Source: Gammaproteobacteria bacterium (GTDB lineage: Bacteria; Pseudomonadota; Gammaproteobacteria; Steroidobacterales; Steroidobacteraceae). From it: 64,000 bases of DNA. The position numbers and the translations under genes are program-made. Numbering within the stretch: the stretch's first letter is position 1; each line of letters opens with the position of its first letter. A model generated the notes under the pieces. That model saw only the letters and a program-made list of their open reading frames with translations, did not search any database and was not told the origin of the DNA. Shown one piece after another: positions 54,990 through 63,225 of the stretch. The DNA is taken from the NCBI GenBank assembly GCA_016874295.1, contig VGUH01000003.1, positions 62,001 through 126,000 on the forward strand, read 5' to 3'.

Positions 54990-55877
54990 TTACCAGCGCT
55001 CGTCCTGCGCATAGCCGAGCTCCACCAGCAGCGGCCCGGCGATGCGCTTGAAGATGCGGCGGTCGCGCGCATCGAGGTCGCGCTGCCAGCGGCCGATGGA
55101 TGACGCGCTGACCGCGCCCAGCGCCTCGGGGTTCTGGGCGAAGCGCGTCGCGTCGCGGAACGGCGAGTCGGCATGCGCGTGCGCCAGCATCCCCTCGTCC
55201 CAGTCCTCGCCGAGAAAGGCCATCAGCCGCTCGAGCACGGGCCGCGGATTCAGGACCAGGTCCTCGTAACGCACGGTGTGGAAGCGCGCATCGCCCCACC
55301 AGCGGCGCGAGCCCTCAAGGTCGCGCACCCAGCGCCGCGCGCAGCCGGCGATCGGCTTCCAGGTCCCGGTCGGCACGAGCTTGCCCTCCACGATCCTGTG
55401 GCGCGGGTGGGTCCGCAGCGAGCAGGCGACGTCGCGGCCGTCGCGCAGCACGTGCACGAAACGCGCCGCCGCGAAGCAGCGATAGATCTCGCCGATTCGG
55501 CTGATGTTGCGCGGCGTCTTCTCCGCCCAGCGCGCCTTGCCGGCCTTACGCATGCAGAGTCCGGCGAAAGCCTCGATGAAGGCCGGCCGCGAAGCCGCGG
55601 AGTCGCGCAGCGCGCGCACCTCCTCGCGCCCGAAACCGAAGCGGTCCGCGAGCCAGTCCGCGTCGATCGCGCGGCGCCTGAACAGGCTCGACTCCGGCCC
55701 GCAGCAGATGCGCCGGTGCGAGTCGAGCATCATGCGCAACAGCGTCGTTCCCGAACGGCCGCAGCCGCCCAGCACGATGGGCGAGAACGAGCCGCTGCCG
55801 ACAGCCGCGAATGAATCGGCCGGGTGGCCGATGCCGATCATGGCGGCGAAGTCCTTCAGGAAACGGGGTGCGCCCAT
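54990..55877 (-). CDS. Sulfotransferase family protein
   Basis: PAPS-dependent sulfotransferase of 295 residues. The 5'-phosphosulfate loop is IVLGGCGRSGTTLLRMMLDS (35-54), the 3'-phosphate region is HVLRDGRDVACSL, and RYEDLVLNPRPVLERLMAFL follows. No signal peptide. The acceptor is unknown; such enzymes are common in environmental bacteria for lipid, glycan or peptide sulfation. Divergent from the desuccinylase-like gene. Confidence 0.87.
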   Translation of the reverse strand: MGAPRFLKDFAAMIGIGHPADSFAAVGSGSFSPIVLGGCGRSGTTLLRMMLDSHRRICCGPESSLFRRRAIDADWLADRFGFGREEVRALRDSAASRPAFIEAFAGLCMRKAGKARWAEKTPRNISRIGEIYRCFAAARFVHVLRDGRDVACSLRTHPRHRIVEGKLVPTGTWKPIAGCARRWVRDLEGSRRWWGDARFHTVRYEDLVLNPRPVLERLMAFLGEDWDEGMLAHAHADSPFRDATRFAQNPEALGAVSASSIGRWQRDLDARDRRIFKRIAGPLLVELGYAQDERW

Positions 55878-55966
55878 GCCCCGGGGACTCTACGGCATCG
55901 GCCCGCGGCGCGCGACGCGGGGTCGAACGGTTGGCTGCAGTTGTCAGTCCGTGCCACCATTCAGCC

Positions 55967-56902
55967 ATGTCACTCGCCAGCATCCTGCTCGCGGCCGCCG
56001 TTACCGTGCCGGCGGGTGTCGCCACCCACGCCGACGGTCGTGCGCCGATCGAGTCGCTCTACCGCGCGAGCCTCTCGCTCGTGGACCGCGGCTGGACGGC
56101 GGAAGTGATCGCCGAGTCCGCGCCGTCAGGCAGCGCGGCGCCGCTGCCCATCATCGCGCTCACTTCGCCCGGCCGGGGACCGGCGGTCTGGATCCTCACG
56201 GGCGTGCACGGCGAGGAGCCGGCCGGGCCCAACGCCGTGGCGGCCTCGATCGAGGACCTCGCGCGGCTCGGAGCCGCGCGGCCGGTCGTGCTGCTGCCGC
56301 TCCTGAACCCGCAGGGTTATGCGCGCAACTGGCGTTATCTCAACGTCGCGACTTATTCGCAGGATGTCGACGGCCAGAGCGTCGGCGATTCCTCGCACCT
56401 GCTGCCCAGCGTGGATGATGCGGCCCGGGCACGCGCCGCGGCGGCGTCGAGCCCGGAGGCCGCCGCCGTCACCGCCTGGATCCTTGCGCGGCAGGCGGAC
56501 TACCCCGCCGCGGTCAGCGTCAACCTGCACGAGGATAACCTGATCGACGAGGGCTACGTGTATTCGCAGGGCGTGCGGGGCGCGCAGGACCCGCTCGCGT
56601 CGTCGGCCGTCGGCGTGCTGCGCGCGCACGGCGTGCCGATCAGGATGAGCGGGACGACGCGCTTCGACGAGCCGATCGAGGGCGGCATCGTCGGCCCGGT
56701 CACCGACAGCTCGGTCGACGAGCTGATGAGCGCGCGCGAGGTCGTCGTCGACGGCCGCGTGCTGCCGGGCCCGCGGGCGGACACCGTGCTGGTGCTCGAG
56801 ACCCCCGCCGCGGCGCTGCCGCTCGCGCAGCGGGTCGCCGCGCAAGCGGCGCTGCTCGGCCTGATCGCGAAGGAACTCGCCGCGCCGGCCGGCGGGCGCT
56901 GA
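55967..56902 (+). CDS. Exported zinc carboxypeptidase/desuccinylase-like protein (M14 superfamily)
   Basis: Protein of 311 residues with a short signal peptide (about 1-23). Metal ligands fit the M14/aspartoacylase pattern: GVHGEEP (H81, E84) and NLHED (second His about 187). NPQGYARNWRYLN and the late ETPAA (catalytic Glu position) support it. It could cleave a peptide or an acyl-amino acid in the periplasm; substrate not shown. An open frame extends upstream, but the ATG at 55967 starts the signal peptide. Confidence 0.8.
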   Translation: MSLASILLAAAVTVPAGVATHADGRAPIESLYRASLSLVDRGWTAEVIAESAPSGSAAPLPIIALTSPGRGPAVWILTGVHGEEPAGPNAVAASIEDLARLGAARPVVLLPLLNPQGYARNWRYLNVATYSQDVDGQSVGDSSHLLPSVDDAARARAAAASSPEAAAVTAWILARQADYPAAVSVNLHEDNLIDEGYVYSQGVRGAQDPLASSAVGVLRAHGVPIRMSGTTRFDEPIEGGIVGPVTDSSVDELMSAREVVVDGRVLPGPRADTVLVLETPAAALPLAQRVAAQAALLGLIAKELAAPAGGR

Positions 56903-56953
56903 ATCCGCGGATGCAGCCGACCGCCGCGCCCCGGGCGCTGTTCCCGGACGGGC

Positions 56954-57385
56954 GCGCCGCGTTTCATCGACAACATGCCGAACAATTTCCCGAATGCCGG
57001 CTTCATCGCGGCGCTGCTGCTCAACGCGAAGATCATCGACGCGCGCCGCCACCCGCTTGACGCCTGCCTGTCGTGCTGGCGGCAGCTGTTCGTCAAGGGT
57101 CAGAATTTCATTTACGACCTGACCGAGATCGGCGAGTACTACCTGCAGTACCAGCGCATGATGGATCACTGGACCCGCGTGCTCCCGGGGCGCGTACTCA
57201 CCGTGCAGTACGAGGAGGTCATCGCGGACTTTGACGCGCAGGTGCGGCAGCCGATCTACGACCGCTCAGTGAGCCATTTCCGCCACTACGAGCATCACCT
57301 CGGCGAGCTGATCGACGTGATCGCGCCGATCCGCGCCCGCTACCGCCGCTATGAACGTCCGGGAATCGCGCCGGGCGGCACGTAG
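56954..57385 (+). pseudogene. Sulfotransferase C-terminal remnant
   Basis: Matches only the C-terminal part of TPR-linked sulfotransferases: FIDNMPNNFPNAGFI, NAKIIDARRHPLDACLSCWRQ, QNFIYDLTEIGEYY, VQYEEVIADF and QVRQPIYDRSVSHFRHYEHH. The N-terminal TPR part and the PAPS loop are missing. Between EEVIADF and VRQPIYD about 40 residues normally present are also absent, an in-frame deletion. No Shine-Dalgarno precedes the ATG at 56975. Its 3' end overlaps the convergent hydroxylase by 37 nt. Non-functional as a sulfotransferase. Confidence 0.8.
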
Positions 57386-57912
57386 TCGAAGATGAAGTTG
57401 ATCCGGTCCTCCGCGCCCTTGTTCATGACGCTGTGGACCTTCTGGTTGTTGATCTCGTAGGCCTCCCCCACCTGCAGCTGGTAGGGACGCCCGTCGATCA
57501 TGAAGCGCACGCGCGGGTTGGTGACAATCGGCACGTGGATGCGGTGGCCGAGGCCGAACGACGGGTGCGAGTCGCGGTGCGGCAGGATGCGCCCCCCCGC
57601 CAGCAGCTTCGCGGCCATCGCCCGGATGATGGTGCCGCCGGGCGGGTAGAACTTGCCGATGATCTCGTGCATCACCGGCACCGCGAACTGGGCCAGGCGG
57701 TCCCAGCCCGGCTCTTTCGTCACATCGATCGCCGGCCAGCCATCGACATTGGCGAACAGCAGCACGATCGAGCGCGTCTGGTCGTGCACCTCGTAGTCGG
57801 TCTGGCGCACGACGTTCTCGTTCCAGGCGGCCTCGTCCTGGGCCAGCACGGCGGCGCCGAGCGCCGCCATGTCGACCTGGCCGAAGCTGCGGATCGGGAC
57901 GTCGATGTCCAT
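57349..57912 (-). CDS. Aspartyl/asparaginyl beta-hydroxylase family protein
   Basis: Fe(II)/2-oxoglutarate dioxygenase of 187 residues, cupin fold. The metal triad is H112 and D114 in LPHRDSHPSF, and H160 in NQKVHSV; VRFMIDGRPYQLQVGEAY supports the family. In TonB-receptor-rich bacteria such genes often follow a TonB-dependent receptor gene. Here the reading frame just upstream ends in a TonB-receptor C-terminus, so the original neighbour was probably a receptor. Substrate unknown. Confidence 0.83.
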   Translation of the reverse strand: MDIDVPIRSFGQVDMAALGAAVLAQDEAAWNENVVRQTDYEVHDQTRSIVLLFANVDGWPAIDVTKEPGWDRLAQFAVPVMHEIIGKFYPPGGTIIRAMAAKLLAGGRILPHRDSHPSFGLGHRIHVPIVTNPRVRFMIDGRPYQLQVGEAYEINNQKVHSVMNKGAEDRINFIFDYVPPGAIPGRS

Positions 57913-57919
57913 GCCGGGC

Positions 57920-58054
57920 TCAGAACTCGTAGCGGAACTGGACGCTGTAGGTTCGCGGCTGAATGATCGACAGGCGCGGGACCGCCCAAAGGACGGTCGA
58001 AACCGCCGCTGAAAGGGCCTGCGGCTCCGGGGACTTGCAATTCGAGTCCGTCAT
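57920..58054 (-). pseudogene. 44-codon chimeric frame ending as a TonB-dependent receptor
   Basis: Starts at an ATG that overlaps the Rieske stop (ATGA) behind a very strong GGGAGGAAAGAC Shine-Dalgarno, and encodes 44 residues. The last 12 residues, PRTYSVQFRYEF, are the typical final beta-strand of a TonB-dependent receptor with terminal Phe. The first 25 or so residues (MTDSNCKSPEPQALSAAVST and on) do not look like a receptor start. Best read as the 5' end of the next operon gene fused by deletion to the 3' end of a receptor gene. Confidence 0.7.
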
Positions 58055-59319
58055 GTCTTTCCTCCCGCAGCCTTCCCGATACTAGCGAGCGGCCGCCTGT
58101 CGGGCAATCCGCCCCCGGTGGCGCTTCTCAGCGTCTCGACGACCCAGTCGGCGAAATCCCGCGTAAATGTCTCCATGACCGCCGAAAGCGGGCCTGGCTG
58201 GTAGAAGCGCGAGTCCACCCCCGCCTGGTTGCGCTCGATGATCCGCTTGTCGGCGATCGTGGTGACGTCCCAGAGCCAGGTGAGGTCGGCGAGCCGATAG
58301 TCCCGGCCCTCGACCGCGTCCTCGCGCACCAGCCAGATGACCTCGCAGTCGGTCAGGTTCAGGCCGCGCGGCGCGAAGCGGTACAGCACGACGTGGTCGC
58401 AGTACGCGAGCGCGAAGGTCAGCGCCCCGAGCTGCAGGTCGGTCGCGCCGCCGTCGTAGCCCCTGATCGAGCCGAGCAGCGGCGCCACCGGCTTGCCGTC
58501 GCGGCTGCCGGTCTCTTGCCCGCGCAGCAGCGGGTAGCGGTCGAAACCGTGCTCGAGACCGAAGGCCGGGGCGCGCAGCCAGGAGCGGCGGATGGAGTTC
58601 TGGGTCAGGCCGACGGCAGGCGCCCTCGCCATCACTTCGGCGAGCATCGTGACGCACTCGGCATCCGGGAGCGCGCGGCCGTGGCCCACGGAGTACTCCG
58701 GGTGCGCGGGCTGGCAGTGGTAGCACTCGCAGTAGTTCTCGACCGCGAGTTTCCAGTTGCTCGCGATCGGGTAGTTCTGCCGGTGCGCGACCCGGGTCTT
58801 CGCGAGCCCGTACGGCGCGAGCGCGGGCGCCATCGCGCGCTCGAACTCGCCGAAGTCCGGCGCGGCCACGTCGAAATTCACGAACACGAGACCCTCGAGC
58901 ACGCGCACCCGCAGGCGGCGCAGGCCGTGCGCGGCGCGGTCGAAGCCGGGTTCCATGCGCGCCGCGCCCTTCAGCGCCCCGTCGAGCCCGTAACTCCACC
59001 CATGGTAGGGGCAGGTGAACCGCGTATCGTGGCCGGCCGGCACGTCGCAGATTCGCGAGCCGCGGTGACGGCAGACATTCAGCAGCGCGTTGATCCCGCC
59101 CTCGCCATCGCGCACGATGATCACCGACTCGCCCGCGATCTCGTACAGGAACCAGTCGCCGCGCTCCGGCACCTAGCTCTGGTGGCCGGCGTAGTGCCAG
59201 GCCTTAAGCATGATGTGACGGACCTCGAGCTCGTAGATGCCCGGGTCCTTGTAGGCCGCCCCGGGCAGCGAGCGCCCGGGCCGGTATTCCTCGAACAGCT
59301 TCTGCAATGAGTCACTCAT
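58051..59319 (-). pseudogene. Rieske-type ring-hydroxylating oxygenase alpha subunit with in-frame amber
   Basis: The full frame has 422 sense codons interrupted by a single TAG at codon 49 (59175-59173). Start ATG at 59319 overlaps the upstream permease stop (ATGA). N-terminal 48 residues (LFEEYRPGRSLPGAAYKDP) and the following VPERGDWFLYEIAGES align without a gap to family members. Rieske ligands C83, H85, C103, H106 (CRHRGS, CPYHGW) and mononuclear iron site NYCECYHCQPAHPEY are intact. A GTG follows the TAG directly, so reinitiation would give a 373-residue protein with both metal sites. Interrupted gene, sequencing error or readthrough cannot be told apart. Confidence 0.85.
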
Positions 59320-60116
59320 GCAGATCTCCGCCGGTTGGTGACGAAAGACGCGATCCCGACCGCCAGTGCGACCAGCGCGATGATGAGGGTCGTGATCGCG
59401 TTGATGTCCGGCGTCACCCCGAGCCGTACCTTGGCGAAGATGTACATCGGCAGCGTCGTCGCCCCGGGGCCTGACACGAAGCTCGAGATCACGAGATCAT
59501 CGAGTGAGAGCGTGAATGACAGCAGCCACCCCGAGACCAGCGCCGGCAGCAGCATGGGCACCGTCACGTCGAAGAATACGGCCAGCGGCCGGCCACCGAG
59601 ATCCATCGCGGCCTCCTCGAGCGACTCGTCCATGGCGGCGAGCCGCGAGCGCACCACCACCACCACGTAAGCCATCGAGAAGGTGACGTGGGCGATCGTG
59701 ATGGTGGTCGCGCCGCGGTTCATCGGCCAGCCGATGAGGTCCGCCATCGAGATGAACAGGAACAGCAGCGACAGGCCGGTGATGATCTCCGGCATCACGA
59801 GCGGCGCCGTCACCATGCCGGACAGCAGCAGCCTCCCGCGCAGGCGGCCGAGCCGGTGCAGCGCGAGTGCGACGATCGCGCCGAGCGCGGTCGCGAAGCT
59901 CGCACTCAGGAAGGCGATCCGAAGGCTCAGCAACGCCGCCTCGAGCAGCTTCTCGTCCTCCAGCAGGCTCGCGTACCAGCGCAGCGAAAAGCCGCCCCAC
60001 AGCGTGACCAGGCGCGAGTCGTTGAAGGAGTAGATCACGACCGAGACGATCGGGACGTACAGCAGCGCGTAGCCGAATGCCACGATCGAGACCAGGCCCG
60101 GCGAGCGAATCCTCAT
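59316..60116 (-). CDS. potI: ABC transporter permease, PotI-like
   Basis: Inner membrane permease of 266 residues with six transmembrane helices. The coupling EAA-loop is ESLEEAAMDLGGRPLAVFFD. Closest by eye to PotI/PotC of polyamine importers, with FTLSLDDLVISSFVSGPGATTLP, the usual signature. Pairs with the PotH-like permease. ATGA overlaps on both sides. The substrate could be putrescine or another small amine or betaine. Confidence 0.88.
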   Translation of the reverse strand: MRIRSPGLVSIVAFGYALLYVPIVSVVIYSFNDSRLVTLWGGFSLRWYASLLEDEKLLEAALLSLRIAFLSASFATALGAIVALALHRLGRLRGRLLLSGMVTAPLVMPEIITGLSLLFLFISMADLIGWPMNRGATTITIAHVTFSMAYVVVVVRSRLAAMDESLEEAAMDLGGRPLAVFFDVTVPMLLPALVSGWLLSFTLSLDDLVISSFVSGPGATTLPMYIFAKVRLGVTPDINAITTLIIALVALAVGIASFVTNRRRSA

Positions 60117-61030
60117 CGCCCGGTCTCCTGCTCGCGCGCCTGCAGGCGCTGGAACCACATGATCGGCGCGATCAGGAGCAGCAGCAGCACCACCGAGACC
60201 GCCGAGGCCACCGGCCAGTCGCGATTGACGAAGAACTCGTCCCAGAGCACGCGCCCGATCATCAACGTGTCGGCGCCGCCGAGCAACGCCGGGATGGTGA
60301 ACTCGCCGACCGCCGGGATGAACACCAGCAGGCAGCCGCCGATGATGCCGGGCGCCGAGAGCGGCAGCGTGACGTCCACGAACGCCCGCCAGCGGCGCGC
60401 GCCGAGGTCCGCCGCGGCATCCAGCAGGTCGAGGTCGTGCCGCTCGAGATTCGCGTACAGCGGCAGGATCATGAATGGCAGGTAGGAATAGACGATGCCG
60501 AGGTACACGGCGAAGTCGTTGTAGAGCATCTGGATCGGGGCGTCGATGACGCCGGTCCACAGCAGCAGCTCGTTGATGACGCCGCGGTTGTTGAGCAGAC
60601 CGATCCAGGCGTAGACGCGCAGCAGGAAGGAGATCCAGAACGGCAGGATCACCGCGAGCAGCAGCAGGTGGCGGCGGCTCGGCGGCTGGCGCGCGATGAA
60701 ATAAGCCATCGGGTAGCCGAGCAGCAGGCACAGCAGGGTGCCGATCGCCGCCATCTTCAGCGACGACAGGTAGATGATCCCGTAGTAGCCGTCCTTGAAC
60801 AGGAATACGTAGTTCGAGAAAGTGATCCGCAGGCCCTCGAAGCCCTCGGCGCCCCACTCGAGCAGCGGCGTGAACGGCGGCTGGGCGACGACCGGATCCG
60901 CCAGGCTGATCTTCAGGATGATCAGGAACGGCGCCAGGAAGAACAGCAGCAGCCAGAAGTACGGGAACTTCACCGCGCGGCGCAGCCAGCGCAGGGACCG
61001 GTCGTCGTGGCCCTCTGCGGCGTCGCTCAT
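60113..61030 (-). CDS. potH: ABC transporter permease, PotH-like
   Basis: Inner membrane permease of 305 residues. Six helices, PFWISFLLRVYAWIGLL, NDFAVYLGIVYSYLPFMILPLYANLE and the EAA-like loop DLLDAAADLGARRWRAFVDV are PotH hallmarks. The ATG at 61030 overlaps the ATPase stop (ATGA); the open frame extends beyond but inside the ATPase gene. Confidence 0.9.
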   Translation of the reverse strand: MSDAAEGHDDRSLRWLRRAVKFPYFWLLLFFLAPFLIILKISLADPVVAQPPFTPLLEWGAEGFEGLRITFSNYVFLFKDGYYGIIYLSSLKMAAIGTLLCLLLGYPMAYFIARQPPSRRHLLLLAVILPFWISFLLRVYAWIGLLNNRGVINELLLWTGVIDAPIQMLYNDFAVYLGIVYSYLPFMILPLYANLERHDLDLLDAAADLGARRWRAFVDVTLPLSAPGIIGGCLLVFIPAVGEFTIPALLGGADTLMIGRVLWDEFFVNRDWPVASAVSVVLLLLLIAPIMWFQRLQAREQETGR

Positions 61031-62133
61031 GTGCGCAGCAGAATGGTGCTGCCGACCTCCCAGGACAGGAACACCTCGTCGTCCCATTCCACGATCAGCT
61101 TCGCCGACCGGCGCAGGTTCTGGGCGCTCACCTGCACCACCGCCCCGCTGCGGGCACGCACGCGATACAGCGACTGGTCGCCGAAGTAGCCGAGGTCGCG
61201 GACCACGCCCTTGACGACATTGCGATCGGCGCCGGCGGGCGCCTCGCGGCTGATCGTGATCTTCTCCGGCCGCACTGCGACGGTGACCGTCTCGCCGGCG
61301 GCTGGCACCTCCTCGCAGGCAGCCTCGAGGTCGGCGTCGAGCGCATCGCAGTGCAGCGTAAGCCGGCCGTTCGCGCGGCCAGTCACCCGCCCCTCGATCA
61401 GGTTGATATTGCCGACAAAGCCGGCGACGTACCTGTTGGCCGGGTACTCGTAGACCTCGCCGGGCGTGCCGACCTGCGCGATCTTTCCCTCGTGCATGAC
61501 GGCGATCCGGCTCGCGAGCGTCATCGCCTCGTCCTGGTCGTGGGTCACGACCACGAAAGTGGTGCCGAGCTGGTACTGGATGTTGGCGAGCTCGAACTGA
61601 GTGTGCTCGCGCAGCTTCTTGTCGAGCGCGGCCAGCGGCTCGTCGAGCAGCAGGAGCTTGGGCCGCTTCACGAGCGATCGCGCGAGTGCGACGCGCTGCT
61701 TCTCGCCACCCGAGAGTTTCTCGGGCTTGCGCCCCGCAAGCGGCCCGAGCTTCACCATCGCCAGCATCTCGGCGACCCGCTCGCGGATCTGCGGCGCAGG
61801 CACGCCCTCCTTCTTCAGGCCGTAGGCGACGTTCTGCTCGACGGTCATGTGCGGAAACAGCGCGTAGGACTGGAACATCAGGTTGACCGGGCGCTCGTAC
61901 GGCGGCACATCGGTCATGTCGGCGCCGTCGATCAGGATCCGCCCGCTGGTCGGCTGCTCGAAGCCCGCGAGCATCCTGAGCAGGGTCGTCTTGCCGCAGC
62001 CGGAGGCGCCCAGGATCGCGAACAGTTCGCCCTTCTGGATGTCGAGCGACACGTCGTCGACGGCGGTGACCTCGCCGAAGCGCTTCGTGACGCCGTCGAT
62101 GCGAACCAGCGGCGGGGGCTGCGGGTCGTTCAC
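61027..62133 (-). CDS. potG: ABC transporter ATP-binding protein, PotG-like
   Basis: ATPase of 368 residues. Walker A ILGASGCGKTTLLRMLAGFE, Q-loop QSYALFPHMTV, signature LSGGEKQRVALARSLVKRP, Walker B LLLLDEPLAALDKKLR, H-loop VTHDQDEAM. The C-terminal TOBE domain (VAVRPEKITI) is present, as in PotG and PotA. GTG start overlaps the binding protein stop (GTGA). Confidence 0.92.
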   Translation of the reverse strand: MNDPQPPPLVRIDGVTKRFGEVTAVDDVSLDIQKGELFAILGASGCGKTTLLRMLAGFEQPTSGRILIDGADMTDVPPYERPVNLMFQSYALFPHMTVEQNVAYGLKKEGVPAPQIRERVAEMLAMVKLGPLAGRKPEKLSGGEKQRVALARSLVKRPKLLLLDEPLAALDKKLREHTQFELANIQYQLGTTFVVVTHDQDEAMTLASRIAVMHEGKIAQVGTPGEVYEYPANRYVAGFVGNINLIEGRVTGRANGRLTLHCDALDADLEAACEEVPAAGETVTVAVRPEKITISREAPAGADRNVVKGVVRDLGYFGDQSLYRVRARSGAVVQVSAQNLRRSAKLIVEWDDEVFLSWEVGSTILLRT

Positions 62134-63221
62134 AGCCCGGTCTTCACGCGCGACCAGAGGCGCGAGCGCAGTCGCTCGATGATCGGGTCGCCGACATGGC
62201 CCCTGTACAGGGATTTCCGCACCGAGTCGGTCGGAAAAACAGCCGGGTCGTCGCGGATTTCGGGAGGCAGCATGGGAATCGCGGTCAGGTTCGGCGTCGC
62301 ATAGCGGGTCTCGACCACGATCGGCGCCGCCACTTCGGGCCGCATCAGGTAGTCCAGGAACTTGTGGGCATTGTCCGGGTGCGGTGCGTCGGCCGGTATG
62401 AACCAGAGGTCGAACCAGGCGAGCGTACCCTCCTTCTGTATCGTGTACGCGAGGGGCACGGGCTTGCCCACCTGCTGCGCGCGCATCATCGCCTGCGCGT
62501 AGTCGCCTGACCAGCTCATGGCAATGCACACTTCCTCGTTCGGCAGGTCGATCAGCATCTTCGCCGAACTGAAGTAGCGGATGTAGGGCCTGACGCTCTT
62601 CAGCAGCTTCTCGACATCGGCGAGGTCTTTCGGGTCATAGCTGTTCGGGTCGCGTCCCAGGTAGAGCAGCGCCATCGGGATGACATCGGTCGGCTCGTCG
62701 AGGAAGGTCACGCCGCAGTCGGCGAAGCGCTTCACAACCTCCGGCTTGAACAGCATGTCCCCGCTCGTCACCGGTGCGTCGGGCATGCGTTCCGCGACCA
62801 GCCGCTCGTTGTAGGCGAATCCCGTCGTGCCCCACATGTAGGGCACGCCGTAGCGGTTGCCCGGGTCGCCCTCCGCGACCCACTGCATGACCCAGGGATC
62901 GAGGTGCCGGAGGTTCGGCAGCTTCGACTTGTCGAGCGGCCGGTAGACGCCGATCGGGATCAGGCGCGCGGAATATCGCTCGGCGTGCACGACGACGTCG
63001 TAGCCCGTGCGGCCGGCGAGCAGGCGCGCCTCGGCCATTTCGGTCGAGTCATAGGTGTCGTAGTTGACCTTGATGCCGGTCTCGCGCTTGAAGTTCCTGA
63101 TGGTGTCCGGCGCGATGTAGTCGGGCCAGGTGAACACGTTCAGGACCTTTTCCTCTTCCGCAGCCGCCGCGCCAGCCGCAGCCAGCGCACACAGCGCGAA
63201 CAGCACCGACGCGGGATTCAC
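62130..63221 (-). CDS. potF: Periplasmic substrate-binding protein, PotF-like
   Basis: Solute-binding protein of 363 residues with a signal peptide (about 1-21). LNVFTWPDYIAPDTIRNFKR, YDVVVHAERYSARLIPIGVY, PYMWGTTGFAYN and IAMSWSGDYAQAM place it near PotF, the putrescine receptor. In PotF the usual stretch is VVPSD; here it is VVHAE, so part of the ligand pocket differs and the ligand may not be putrescine. GTG start 4 bp downstream of the acyl-CoA dehydrogenase stop. Confidence 0.88.
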   Translation of the reverse strand: MNPASVLFALCALAAAGAAAAEEEKVLNVFTWPDYIAPDTIRNFKRETGIKVNYDTYDSTEMAEARLLAGRTGYDVVVHAERYSARLIPIGVYRPLDKSKLPNLRHLDPWVMQWVAEGDPGNRYGVPYMWGTTGFAYNERLVAERMPDAPVTSGDMLFKPEVVKRFADCGVTFLDEPTDVIPMALLYLGRDPNSYDPKDLADVEKLLKSVRPYIRYFSSAKMLIDLPNEEVCIAMSWSGDYAQAMMRAQQVGKPVPLAYTIQKEGTLAWFDLWFIPADAPHPDNAHKFLDYLMRPEVAAPIVVETRYATPNLTAIPMLPPEIRDDPAVFPTDSVRKSLYRGHVGDPIIERLRSRLWSRVKTGL

Positions 63222-63225
63222 GGGG

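Noticed and set aside
56911-56974. ATG at 56911 as a start for the sulfotransferase remnant
   Set aside because: It is in a different frame from the FIDNMPNN homology (offset of one), so it would need a frameshift; upstream sequence shows no sulfotransferase similarity.
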